DNA from: an uncultured bacterium
Lineage (GTDB): Bacteria; Verrucomicrobiota; Lentisphaeria; Victivallales; UBA1829
NCBI GenBank assembly: GCA_900549415.1
Contig: URNX01000062.1
Span: 1 to 16,327, forward strand
Direction: 5' to 3'
Length of the DNA: 16,327 bases
The notes below the pieces were generated by a model. It made no database searches and had not been told where the DNA came from. It saw only the letters and a program-made list of their open reading frames with translations. Below, one piece after another: positions 7,084 to 15,216 of the stretch (within the stretch, counting starts at the first letter, position 1; each line of letters begins with the position of its first letter). The position numbers and the translations under genes are program-made.

Positions 7084-9159
7084 ATGGAGAAGCTGATGAA
7101 AAATGACTTTTGTCTCGGGACGATGTATTGGCTGAACCCCAATAACTCGGATGCTGATTTTGAGAAAGACTGCAGGAACATGGAGGACAACGGTTATTCG
7201 CTGATCCGGATCATCGTCTGGTGGGAACTTGTGGAGGAACGGAAGGGAGAGTACGATTTTTCCTTTGTCGACAGCTTCTTCCGGGCGGCTGAAAAAACCG
7301 GCTTGCAGGTTATGGTTACGGTTGGTTTTTATCTGCCGTATTGGCTGACCTGTGAACTGGATGCGGAAGGGAAAAATGACCCCGGCCGTTATCCGTCGCT
7401 GCAGCGCGAAGAAGTGCGCCGTCCGCTGGCCGCACTGATTGAGAAACTGGTATGCCGTTACCGCAATTCTCCGGCGTTGACCTATTGGAATATCTGGAAT
7501 GAGCCGACTCTCAATACCAGTAAACACGAAACGACACTGCAGCAGTTTGCGGACTACCTCCTGCAGAAGTATCCAACCTGGGAAGAACTGAAGAAAAACT
7601 GGCAGGGCGAGTATCCGGTGCTGAGCCTGCTCATTCCTCCGTCCCGGGAGAAACTCACGGCGCAATGGCTTGAACAGGCGTTCCGGCTGGGCAGTCGCGG
7701 GCGCACTTCGGCGATGAATTATGATTTTCATATGTTCGCTGCCGATCTCCTGAATGAAGAAGTGATATGGCTGTGCGGTGAAATCAAGAAATACGATACG
7801 GTTCATCCGACTCATACTAATTTTCATGCCGTCAACGGCAACCCCGCGGTTCCCTGCCGGGATTTCTACAAAACCGCACCGCTGCTGGATTCCATCAGCA
7901 GTTCGGTTCATCAGAGCAACGACAATCCGGAAGCCCGCAACCTGGCGGACCGGATAAACTTCTACAGCTGCGCAGCAGACCGCACATGGAGCTGGCTGAA
8001 AGGCGGCGATGCCATGATCGGAGAACTGCAGGTAGGAACTTCCTGCGTGCATGTCTGCCACTACACCCCGACGCCGGATACCATTTTTTATGAATTGTGG
8101 CAGGCGTATGCAAGCGGTCTGCACGGTGTGATTCACTGGGAATGGCAGGCCTGGCGCAGCGGAACGTTTGAACCTGGAGAGTTCGGGCTGCGCGCTCCAG
8201 CCGACGGCGGCGAAACGGCACGTTCCCGCAAAGTTCGGGAGTTTGCAGAGATCTTCAATGCCCATCGGGACACTCTGCTGTCGGTGTGTCGGAAACCGGC
8301 CGCCGTTGCAATTCTTGATTCCTACTCCAATGGAGTTTACCAATTCCTGCAATGGCTTGACCATAAAGGTGTGCAAAATATCGGCTGGGAATACCAGATG
8401 GCCGTTCTGGGGTGTTACCGTGCGCTTCACGAGAAAAACTTCGCTGTTGATTTCATTTCCGATAAAGAACTGGAAAACGGGGCTCTTGCCGGATATAAAG
8501 TGTTGTATCTGCCGCATGTCAATCTGCTGGGATCGAAGTGCGCCCGTCAGATTCGGGAATTCATTCATGCCGGCGGAGCGGTCTGGGTGGACGGACGGTT
8601 TGCCTGGCTGGATGAGCACATGTTCGTCCGGAACGCCATTCCCGGACACGGTCTCGCTGAAGTTTTCGGCTGCCGCGAAAGTGATTATATCGCACAACCG
8701 CAGGACATTACCGCCGGAACGGAGAAAGGGCTCACGGTTCGCGGACGCCGGATGCAGCAGAGCTTTGAGCTCCTCGGAAATGCCGTGTGTCATGCAAAAT
8801 ATTCCGATGGAAGCATTGCCGCCGTGGATGCAAACTATGGAAAAGGGCATTGCCGGATTTGGGGGCTGGAACTCTGCCGGACTTTGCGGCATGAAAGTAT
8901 AGCGGAAAACATTCAGGAGATTGCGGAGTTCGCTTTGAGTGCCGGAGTTGATCCGGAAGCGAATACGCCGTCCGGCGTGACCAGCCGGACTCTTGAAGGT
9001 GAAGATGTGCGGGTCAGTGTGCTTTTCAACAGTTCGGATTGTGCACAGGAAGTTGCCGTTTCTGAAAACGCCGAGACCCTCTGCGGAGCGGAACGCTCCG
9101 CAGGATCAGTCTTGCTTCTGCCCGGAAAAACGGAAGTCGTGATTCAAAAAAAGAGGTAA
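7084..9159 (+). CDS. Glycoside hydrolase family 42-type beta-galactosidase
   Basis: A retaining glycosidase of 691 residues, within the usual GH42 length of about 650-700, with no signal peptide and so cytoplasmic. The N-terminal TIM barrel (about 1-400) has the acid/base in IWNEPT (E140) and the nucleophile in IGELQVG (E314). A trimerisation-type domain begins near residue 403 (KPAAVAILDSYSNG, then YKVLYLPHVNLL), and a small beta-sandwich domain ends the protein (EDVRVSVLFNSSD to the C-terminus). These are the A, B and C domains of GH42. GH42 enzymes release beta-linked galactose, sometimes alpha-L-arabinopyranose, from imported oligosaccharides. AAGGAA lies 7 nt before ATG 7084; ATG 7096, preceded by GGAG, is an alternative start. 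It follows the lactonase by 71 bp in the same direction and so probably shares its transcript. The precise substrate is uncertain. Confidence 0.85.
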   Translation: MEKLMKNDFCLGTMYWLNPNNSDADFEKDCRNMEDNGYSLIRIIVWWELVEERKGEYDFSFVDSFFRAAEKTGLQVMVTVGFYLPYWLTCELDAEGKNDPGRYPSLQREEVRRPLAALIEKLVCRYRNSPALTYWNIWNEPTLNTSKHETTLQQFADYLLQKYPTWEELKKNWQGEYPVLSLLIPPSREKLTAQWLEQAFRLGSRGRTSAMNYDFHMFAADLLNEEVIWLCGEIKKYDTVHPTHTNFHAVNGNPAVPCRDFYKTAPLLDSISSSVHQSNDNPEARNLADRINFYSCAADRTWSWLKGGDAMIGELQVGTSCVHVCHYTPTPDTIFYELWQAYASGLHGVIHWEWQAWRSGTFEPGEFGLRAPADGGETARSRKVREFAEIFNAHRDTLLSVCRKPAAVAILDSYSNGVYQFLQWLDHKGVQNIGWEYQMAVLGCYRALHEKNFAVDFISDKELENGALAGYKVLYLPHVNLLGSKCARQIREFIHAGGAVWVDGRFAWLDEHMFVRNAIPGHGLAEVFGCRESDYIAQPQDITAGTEKGLTVRGRRMQQSFELLGNAVCHAKYSDGSIAAVDANYGKGHCRIWGLELCRTLRHESIAENIQEIAEFALSAGVDPEANTPSGVTSRTLEGEDVRVSVLFNSSDCAQEVAVSENAETLCGAERSAGSVLLLPGKTEVVIQKKR

Positions 9160-9168
9160 ACGCATATC

Positions 9169-9814
9169 ATGGTTACTCTGCATCCTCTATTTTCGCCGGA
9201 TATGGTTCTGCAAAGCGGTTCTCCGGTGCGCTTTCATGGAACAGCTTCTCCGGAAGAACGTTTCAAGGCATTTTTTGCTGGAGAAAGCCGCGTTATTCAG
9301 GCGGACGCATCCGGTCTGTGGATGGCAGAATTTTCTCCTCTGGAAAAAGGATATACGCAATACCGACTGGTTTTGAAATATGAGAATGGAACGGAAATCT
9401 GCCATATTGACGGCATTGTCGCCGGGGAAGTCTGGCTCTGCGCCGGACAATCCAATATGGCGATGCCGGTTTATTCGGACAATCCGTATTTCCGGTTGTC
9501 TGACCGGGAGTATAAACAGGTATTCACGGAAGCGGATACGGTTGATTTGCGTTTTTTCAATGCGGCGGAACGTTCTTTGGATTATGATCTGCTGTCGGAC
9601 GGCAAGGGTCCCGGCGGTTTTGTCGTTCTGGACGATCCGGAACGGCTGATCCGGGTTCCGGCAAAAATAGAGAATAACGGCGTGACCGTTTTCATTCCCC
9701 CGGACAACTCATCCGGTGGAACTGCGCTATTGCTATGCCGCGTATGATGCTGCGGCGAATTTATGTTCCCGCGACGGACTTCCGGTACTTCCGTTCCGCA
9801 GACGTTTCCGTTAA
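9169..9814 (+). pseudogene. Sialate O-acetylesterase (SGNH type) relic with internal deletion and frameshift
   Basis: The open frame 9169-9747 begins LHPLFSPDMVLQSGSPVRFH and contains VAGEVWLCAGQSNMAMP with the block-I catalytic serine; these are the N-terminal domain and active-site start of sialate O-acetylesterases, which remove acetyl groups from glycan sugars. The rest of the SGNH domain, including the DxxH block, is absent. After about residue 145 the sequence jumps to the C-terminal domain (GGFVVLDDPE, then AKIENNGVTVFIPP). At about 9716 the frame changes by one: the correct C-terminus VELRYCYAAYDAAANLCSRD, then GLPVLPFR, continues in the next frame to TAA 9812-9814. Family members have roughly 450-650 residues, against about 215 codons here. 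It sits 9 bp after the GH42 gene. I judge it inactive. Confidence 0.75.
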
Positions 9815-9867
9815 ACCAAAGAGTGGGTTATGAAATATTTTCACAACCATTTCAAAGAGAGGAAAAA

Positions 9868-9966
9868 ATGAAAACAGAAATAGAAACAAAAGGAAGAAAA
9901 ATGAAAACAGACACAGAAACAGGAGGAAGACAAATGAAAACAGACACAGAAACAGAAGGAAGAAAG
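9868..9966 (+). repeat. Three 33-bp tandem repeats, each carrying an ATG and a Shine-Dalgarno-like end
   Basis: Units start at 9868, 9901 and 9934, each beginning ATGAAAACAGA and ending in a purine-rich AGGAAGA-like run just before the next ATG; a fourth ATG follows at 9967. Being 33 bp long they preserve frame and encode 11-residue units MKTEIETKGRK, MKTDTETGGRQ and MKTDTETEGRK. Units 2 and 3 are closer to each other than to unit 1. The last unit leads directly into the pseudopilin leader. Confidence 0.9.
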
Positions 9967-10704
9967 ATGAAAAACCGCAAGAAAGGTTTCACCCTTATAG
10001 AGCTCCTGGTAACGATTGCGATCATTGCAATACTGGCAGGAATACTTCTCCCCGCATTGAACAAAGCACGGGCTAAGGCGCGTGATACCCTGTGTTTAAA
10101 TAATCTTTCTCAAATCGGCAAAATGTTTGCACTCTATTGCGGAGGAGCATCGGACATGCTGCCGCTGGCTTCGAACTGGATGAGTTGCATCAATAACGGA
10201 ACGCTTCCGGTCAAGCGGGATTGGCCGACTCAAACGATAGAATTCACTGGACCGTTTTCGTGCCCCTCCCAGGAAAAAAAAGTTGCGTACACGAATGTGC
10301 ATTACGGTATTGTCGGAGCTGACAGCCCGCGCAGCAATGAATTTGACATTTACCCTTCCTTTGCATCAGGCAAAACCGAGTACGGCGGGAGCCCGCATAC
10401 GCTTTCGAAGATCAAAAGACCCTCAAAGCGAGCTGCGGTTACGGATATTGACTGGGGATCGAATGCTGCAAAGATGGCAAATGACTGGAATTTCGAAATG
10501 TGTTTTACCACAACCCGTTGGCGTTCCGGCGGAAAGAGCCTTGTAGAAGAGAATCGCTGTCGTCACCGGGGAAAATCCGCGGTAAATGTCTTATGGGCCG
10601 ATTTTCACGTGTCTCCGATATTTTTGGAACTGATTCCTTCGAATATGTGGGATTCCGCCCGAGGATATTTCTGGACCGATGCTTATAACGGTGCGGCGTA
10701 TTGA
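9868..10704 (+). CDS. Pseudopilin-like secreted protein with prepilin-type cleavage/methylation leader
   Basis: The core starts at ATG 9967 as MKNRKKG-FTLIELLVTIAI, a canonical class III (prepilin peptidase) leader with the G-F cleavage site and the glutamate at mature position 5, then a hydrophobic helix and LLPALNKARAKA. The product resembles the large DUF1559-like group of type II pseudopilin-like proteins found in many copies in Planctomycetes and Lentisphaerae. LCLNNLSQIGKM follows the helix. The usual C-terminal H-x9-DGH motif is altered to RHRGKSAVNVLWADFH (eleven residues between H and D, and DF instead of DG). Three upstream in-frame ATG codons in the 33-bp repeat could extend the leader from 7 to 40 residues; I give the longest because GAGAGG precedes ATG 9868. 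Its role, perhaps surface display or secretion, is unknown. The large exported protein follows after 12 bp. Confidence 0.8.
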   Translation: MKTEIETKGRKMKTDTETGGRQMKTDTETEGRKMKNRKKGFTLIELLVTIAIIAILAGILLPALNKARAKARDTLCLNNLSQIGKMFALYCGGASDMLPLASNWMSCINNGTLPVKRDWPTQTIEFTGPFSCPSQEKKVAYTNVHYGIVGADSPRSNEFDIYPSFASGKTEYGGSPHTLSKIKRPSKRAAVTDIDWGSNAAKMANDWNFEMCFTTTRWRSGGKSLVEENRCRHRGKSAVNVLWADFHVSPIFLELIPSNMWDSARGYFWTDAYNGAAY

Positions 10705-10716
10705 GGAGACCAAAAA

Positions 10717-13700
10717 ATGAAATTCAGCAGATTTTTCTTTCTGATACTTTGCTGTGGAGTTGTTCTCGCAAATGCGAGTGGACGGTCGATTGATTTCAAA
10801 TTTGATGCGTCGCTTCGAGCGGAGTCACAATATTTTCAACCGTCCGGATTTGCGTCCGTCGATGTGTCTTCGGATAACACGCTGCAGTTATGTCAGAAAT
10901 CTGAAGCAGGAACTCTTGAAACCTACAAGCTGATCGAAGAATTAGTCCGGATGCTTCCCTGGCAGGTCGCTGCGGTGGAAGTTTGCATGAAAGTCGATTC
11001 CTTCGCGGCAAGCCCGCTTGCACGCCTTCAATGGCGGTGGGGAAACGGCAAAACCGCTTCCCTTGAACAGCCGATCAAGGCGGACGGAAAATTTCAGGTT
11101 TACCGCTTTGAACTTTCCGGAAACCCCGCTTGGGATACCGGAGAAAGGGGAGTTGTCTTTTTATTCCAGCCCTGCAGATCAGCAGATGCGCCGGAAGCTG
11201 CGATTGAAATCAAGTCATTCCGCTTTGTGCTCAGCGCGCGGCAGGAATTACAGCGGGTCTCTGAAATCGGCGATCTGCGAATCACGGCGCTGGAAGGATA
11301 TGCAAACAGCGCCGTCAGAAACAAGATAGAGCTTGGCGGACAGCTTCATGAGCAGCTTCGGTCGTTCCGGGCAGATTTTCTCCGGCTGCTCAACGATCCC
11401 CGGATGCCGGAGTCAGAAAAGTGTCTTCGTCTTCCCGCTCTGGAAGCACGTTATTCCAAACTGTATTTTGCTTTTTCCGCTTATCGGGATACTGTTGCCG
11501 CCTCCGAAGAACTTGAGGATTATCGTCGGGGAATGCTGTTTAATCAGATGGAAATCGCCTCCGATGAAGAACTGCAAACTTGCATTGAAAGGGCGCGAGA
11601 AGCGTTGAAAGAAGGCAATTGGCGAGCCGCATCCGCCGCAGCAAAGGAGTGCAGACAATTGCTGGAGACTCTTTGGGAGACCTCACCAGAACAGTGGCAA
11701 TATGGAATCGGCATGAACTCTTCCGGGCGTTACGCTTTCGGTGAAAGCCGACCGGAACAGGGCTTGCTGTTTGCATACTTGGGACGCAGTCGCTATATCA
11801 ATTATAATTGGAATACGTCAGGCGGTCATCCGTCGCTTACTTTTGAGCCGCTGGAGGCAGAGTTCGATGAGGATGGGGGCCGGCAGACGGAAACCAACTG
11901 GGTGTTCCGTAAAAAAAGCTACCGATGCCGCAGCCGGAGAAACGGTCGAAGCATACAATGGGAGACTCGGGCGGGACTGACCGCTCCCGGATTTCTGCTT
12001 GATACGGATGTCTCGGGAATCCGCTTTGAAAACCGCCCCAACCGAAATGGAAAACCCGGGCGCATATTGGCGGAACTTGATGGACGGCTGCAGATTCTCT
12101 CGCCCAATGAGTTTACCCGGATATCCGGAAGCCGCCTGACCAGGAACTGGCTGTTGCTTATTCCTGATTTTCCTGATGGGGCAATGCCGTTTCTGCTGAC
12201 TTTGACGCGAAAACCGCTCTCAGTTTCCGCGTCGAATTCTGGAATCGAAATCCGCTGGAAGAAAGCGGCAGGGAGCATCGGGATTTCCACTCCGTGGGGA
12301 TGCCGCACCTTCCGTGCCGAGCTTCCGGACGGACTGGAGAAAATGGCGGAACAATGTGAAAAAATCAACCGCATCATGCTGCGTTACCCGATCGCCTGCG
12401 ATGAGTATTTCAAATTCTCCCCGGATCGGCGCAAAGTGACGGTTGCAAATGTTTACCGCTATGCGGAAATTTCCAACGAATGGGGTTTTTCCGGCGTTGA
12501 ATGTGCGCCGCTCCCGCCTCCCGCCGCCATGCTGGGACTGGATAACATCTACGTTGAATTGCCGAAAAAATATGATAATCCGGGCATGCCTTCCATTGTC
12601 GGTCCCTATCTCTGGTGCGAGGGAAACCGCAGCGATTATACCTTGCAGGTTCCCGATCTGCGGACAGCTGTTCCAGTCAAGACCGGAGCAGAATCTCAAC
12701 GGACCCGGGACGCCGTTCATTTCGTAGACACCTTTCCTTTCTCAAAAGCTCCGATGCGCGGAGTGTTCCGCCCGGATTGCAGTGGGGTGCTTTCTGCCTA
12801 TTTCGATTTGTGGAATTTCATGAATCCCGAACAGCAAAAGGAACTTTGCGGCAATGCTCGGTTCGCGTTTCGGAAGCTGCTGGAGATCATCAACGGGCAG
12901 AAGGGGTTCGGCGCCTGGTTTTCAAGGCATACCGCGGCGGAACGCACCGATCCGTCGACCGGGAAACATTATTTCGCCTACGGATGGATTCGGCGCGGCT
13001 TCCCGCAGCCGCAATTCGGTGATATCACCAATTTCATCGGGTTCATACTGATGTATACGTCGCGCCTTGCGGAATTTTCCGGAGATATCTCTGAAATTCA
13101 GGCAAATTGGGACGGAGTCCGTCGTTTCTACAGTCCGTGCATCCGGCGGAACGATTGGGCGGTTATGGGACAGGATTGTATGGAAAACACCGTCAACCAT
13201 ACCATTGACATGGGACCCGATTCCTGGCTCGGAGGCGTCGGCATGTATAAGCTTGCCGGACTTGTCGGCGACCGGCGCATGAGGGATCTTGCGCTTTTTA
13301 CGGCATCCAAAGGCGTTTGTCCGTTGCTTGCTGCGTTTCGTTACCGTCCGTATGCAAAGCAATACTTTAACAACTTTTCCGAAACGCGCAACTGCCTGGA
13401 GTCCGGTCTTTCGGAATGGGGTCCTTGCGGCGCAACACGGTGGGAAATGGGGGAAGTCTGCTGCAATTTCATCGCGGGATGTGTCACAGCTCCGGAAGCA
13501 ATCCGCCTCTATTGCGATTTTATCGCCAAAGACGCGCATGTGTTTGAATACGAAACTCTGGAGCGTTATTTCCCAGATTGGATCAACTACAGATATCGCC
13601 GTCCGGGGTATAGCGGCATGGTGAATACTCCAGATATGATTGCACAGCATTTCCTGTTGCGGGAGGCGTTGGGTGAGGATACGGAAAAATTGCGGGAAAT

Positions 13701-14646
13701 TCTCTCCCGCGGACTTTGTGACGACGATCAGAACCGGATATGGCATCATGCCAATCACGCCGGTTCGGGGCTGCTTTACCGCTGTGCGGCACAATTGGCC
13801 GGTCGAGAGGCTCCATGCAGCCCCTCCGCCTGGGCTCAGGCCTTATTGCTCGGTGCGGAATATCGCCGGAACGAGAAACGAATGCTAGTCCGGCTGCGTG
13901 CAGCAGGGGATTTTAAGATCGATTTCTTTGCCGAAGCAGCACCCTGCCGGGTTTGCATCAATGGTAAAGATGTTCCATTCCGGTTCAGTAAGGCGGAAAG
14001 ATCGTTGCAGATCGAGGGGAATGTAAACGGTGATATCCAGCTGGAGTTGTTCTTTGAAACAGACGTTCCTTCCCGAAAATTCCTGTCGGCTGTCCGACAG
14101 GAAAATACGCTGCCGCTTAATCGGGAGACTGTTGCGTCCCCGTCTCTTGTCGCCGTTTCCGAAAAGAAATACGATGTAGGAGAGGTCCGGACAATTGACC
14201 TGGACCGGATTGCTGATGCAGAGATATCTGTTCCCGCCGACTCCGGCCGCATCGCCGGAGTGCCGTTTCGGGTGAACCGGCGCGGTAAAAACGGTATTTC
14301 CGGCAAGACGCAGGTTTCAGCGGCTTTGAATTTCGCTCCCGGTGCGCTCTATTTTCTGGTTGCCGTGCCGGAACTTCGGGACGAACCTGTGATGAAACTC
14401 GAAATTCAGACGAATTCCGGACGGAAATTTTTCTTCTCTCCGACACCGTCGGAAGGAATTTTATGGAAAAAAAGCGGAAATATCCACTTTTTTGTCTTTC
14501 GCTGGAACAATCAGAAAGAACCTCGCAACGACGGGGCTATTGATGAACGGCAACTGTCGTGGTACCAGATAAAGGAACTCAAATTTTCAAAACATCCCGG
14601 AGCTTCCCTGATTATGGGGGTTGTGGGTGAAGTGTCGTCCTTATGA
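10717..14646 (+). CDS. Very large exported protein, probable carbohydrate-active enzyme of unrecognised family
   Basis: A 1309-residue product with a signal peptide (MKFSRFFFLILCCGVVLANA, cleavage probably after the ANA around residue 20) and GAGGAG 8 nt before ATG 10717. Visible layout: a beta-sandwich resembling a carbohydrate-binding module at about 22-155; a helical, coiled-coil-like linker at about 165-325; a second beta-rich domain from W327 (WQYGIGMNSSGRYAFGES) to about 560; a mainly helical region at about 690-1040 with many Trp, His, Asp and Glu residues (PDSWLGGVGMYKLAGLVGD, WEMGEVCCN, WHHANHAG), suggestive of an (alpha/alpha) toroid as in glycoside hydrolases and polysaccharide lyases; and C-terminal beta domains to 1309. 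I cannot assign a family or catalytic residues. Its position after the pseudopilin gene and beside GH42 and KDG genes suggests it attacks the extracellular glycan feeding the pathway. Confidence 0.8.
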   Translation: MKFSRFFFLILCCGVVLANASGRSIDFKFDASLRAESQYFQPSGFASVDVSSDNTLQLCQKSEAGTLETYKLIEELVRMLPWQVAAVEVCMKVDSFAASPLARLQWRWGNGKTASLEQPIKADGKFQVYRFELSGNPAWDTGERGVVFLFQPCRSADAPEAAIEIKSFRFVLSARQELQRVSEIGDLRITALEGYANSAVRNKIELGGQLHEQLRSFRADFLRLLNDPRMPESEKCLRLPALEARYSKLYFAFSAYRDTVAASEELEDYRRGMLFNQMEIASDEELQTCIERAREALKEGNWRAASAAAKECRQLLETLWETSPEQWQYGIGMNSSGRYAFGESRPEQGLLFAYLGRSRYINYNWNTSGGHPSLTFEPLEAEFDEDGGRQTETNWVFRKKSYRCRSRRNGRSIQWETRAGLTAPGFLLDTDVSGIRFENRPNRNGKPGRILAELDGRLQILSPNEFTRISGSRLTRNWLLLIPDFPDGAMPFLLTLTRKPLSVSASNSGIEIRWKKAAGSIGISTPWGCRTFRAELPDGLEKMAEQCEKINRIMLRYPIACDEYFKFSPDRRKVTVANVYRYAEISNEWGFSGVECAPLPPPAAMLGLDNIYVELPKKYDNPGMPSIVGPYLWCEGNRSDYTLQVPDLRTAVPVKTGAESQRTRDAVHFVDTFPFSKAPMRGVFRPDCSGVLSAYFDLWNFMNPEQQKELCGNARFAFRKLLEIINGQKGFGAWFSRHTAAERTDPSTGKHYFAYGWIRRGFPQPQFGDITNFIGFILMYTSRLAEFSGDISEIQANWDGVRRFYSPCIRRNDWAVMGQDCMENTVNHTIDMGPDSWLGGVGMYKLAGLVGDRRMRDLALFTASKGVCPLLAAFRYRPYAKQYFNNFSETRNCLESGLSEWGPCGATRWEMGEVCCNFIAGCVTAPEAIRLYCDFIAKDAHVFEYETLERYFPDWINYRYRRPGYSGMVNTPDMIAQHFLLREALGEDTEKLREILSRGLCDDDQNRIWHHANHAGSGLLYRCAAQLAGREAPCSPSAWAQALLLGAEYRRNEKRMLVRLRAAGDFKIDFFAEAAPCRVCINGKDVPFRFSKAERSLQIEGNVNGDIQLELFFETDVPSRKFLSAVRQENTLPLNRETVASPSLVAVSEKKYDVGEVRTIDLDRIADAEISVPADSGRIAGVPFRVNRRGKNGISGKTQVSAALNFAPGALYFLVAVPELRDEPVMKLEIQTNSGRKFFFSPTPSEGILWKKSGNIHFFVFRWNNQKEPRNDGAIDERQLSWYQIKELKFSKHPGASLIMGVVGEVSSL

Positions 14647-14668
14647 ACTTGCGGAATCGAAAGATGTG

Positions 14669-14860
14669 ATGAGGATGATGTACGTTTTGGAAAACGAAAA
14701 AATCCGGGTTGAATATCCCGGTTCCGGAAGAGTGACCATAGATGATTTCCGATTCAGCGGCGTATGGATGCGGTTCCTGCTGGAAGCAAAGGGAATTTTT
14801 CGGTCAGTGGGCATACACAGTGAGCCCCATGATGAAGGAGATGTCGGCAGAGAAGTTTAG
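14669..14860 (+). pseudogene. Short mutarotase-like N-terminal fragment
   Basis: About 60 residues (from ATG 14669 or 14678) beginning MYVLENEKIRVEYPGSGR, then DDFRFSGVWMRFLLEAKGIF. This resembles the first strands of galactose-mutarotase-like beta-sandwich proteins (an opening strand, a central RFxxSG, a Leu-Glu-x-Lys turn), but the frame stops at TAG 14858-14860 while such proteins have about 280-350 residues. No continuation was recognised in other frames up to the hairpin at 14886. It begins 22 bp after the large gene and has no strong ribosome-binding site. Best read as a truncated end of the operon; an independent small protein is possible. Confidence 0.4.
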
Positions 14861-14885
14861 GTAAATCAGGTTTCAAGAAAGATTG

Positions 14886-14911
14886 CCGTCTGGCGGTTAA
14901 GCGCCAGACGG
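14886..14911 (+). terminator. Probable operon terminator hairpin
   Basis: CCGTCTGGCG (14886-14895) and CGCCAGACGG (14902-14911) form a perfect GC-rich 10-bp stem with a 6-nt loop. The tail TCTTCCC is only moderately T-rich, so termination may be incomplete or bidirectional. It lies 25 bp after the last ORF of the rightward series. Confidence 0.65.
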
Positions 14912-14913
14912 TC

Positions 14914-15073
14914 TTCCCTGCTTCATAATAATGGGAGGGGAAACTCATAGCGGCTTTGCTTCTCTCCAGTGGATCATGGAATCAACCAGCCCTGCCGGAG
15001 TAGAGCTCAAAAGTTTTTATCTGAGTCCATTCCTGAAATGGATGCGAAGCCGTCATGTTTTTTGCAGCAGGAA
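14914..15073. other. Intergenic region before the regulator gene
   Basis: No gene is seen. A short perfect inverted repeat, TCCATT-CCTGA-AATGGA (15026-15042), lies about 30 bp upstream of the putative -35 box of the regulator gene and could be a regulator site. This is suggestive only. Confidence 0.3.
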
Positions 15074-15101
15074 TTGAAAAAAACAAAAAAGATATTATAG
15101 T
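15074..15101 (+). promoter_or_regulatory. Putative promoter of the AraC-family gene
   Basis: TTGAAA (15074-15079), a 16-bp spacer and TATAGT (15096-15101) resemble a sigma70 promoter. The leader to ATG 15217 would be about 110 nt. An overlapping TATTAT at 15093-15098 would give a spacer that is too short. Confidence 0.45.
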
Positions 15102-15216
15102 TTCTTTCCAGACGATTCTTGCAAATGCGGCTTGTAAATAGAAGTTGCAGGAATGTCGAATTTCAGAGGTTTTTATTGAGAAATGCAAGCTGTAACCTTT
15201 TCAGAAACGGGGAAAG

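Noticed and set aside
7048..8892. 614-codon open frame on the minus strand opposite the GH42 gene
   Set aside because: It is exactly antisense to a gene with clear GH42 catalytic motifs, its product shows no family motif, and its composition fits the complement of a GC-biased coding strand.
9763..9867. ATG 9763 as start of the pseudopilin-like gene
   Set aside because: This stretch encodes the shifted C-terminus of the esterase relic in another frame; the purine-rich ribosome-binding sites all lie at or after 9858.
9868..9966. CRISPR-like repeat array
   Set aside because: Units are directly adjacent without spacers, keep an open reading frame and encode a repeated peptide, so it is a coding tandem repeat.
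12922..13794. 290-codon minus-strand open frame inside the large exported protein gene
   Set aside because: A shadow of the long sense frame, without recognisable motifs or promoter.
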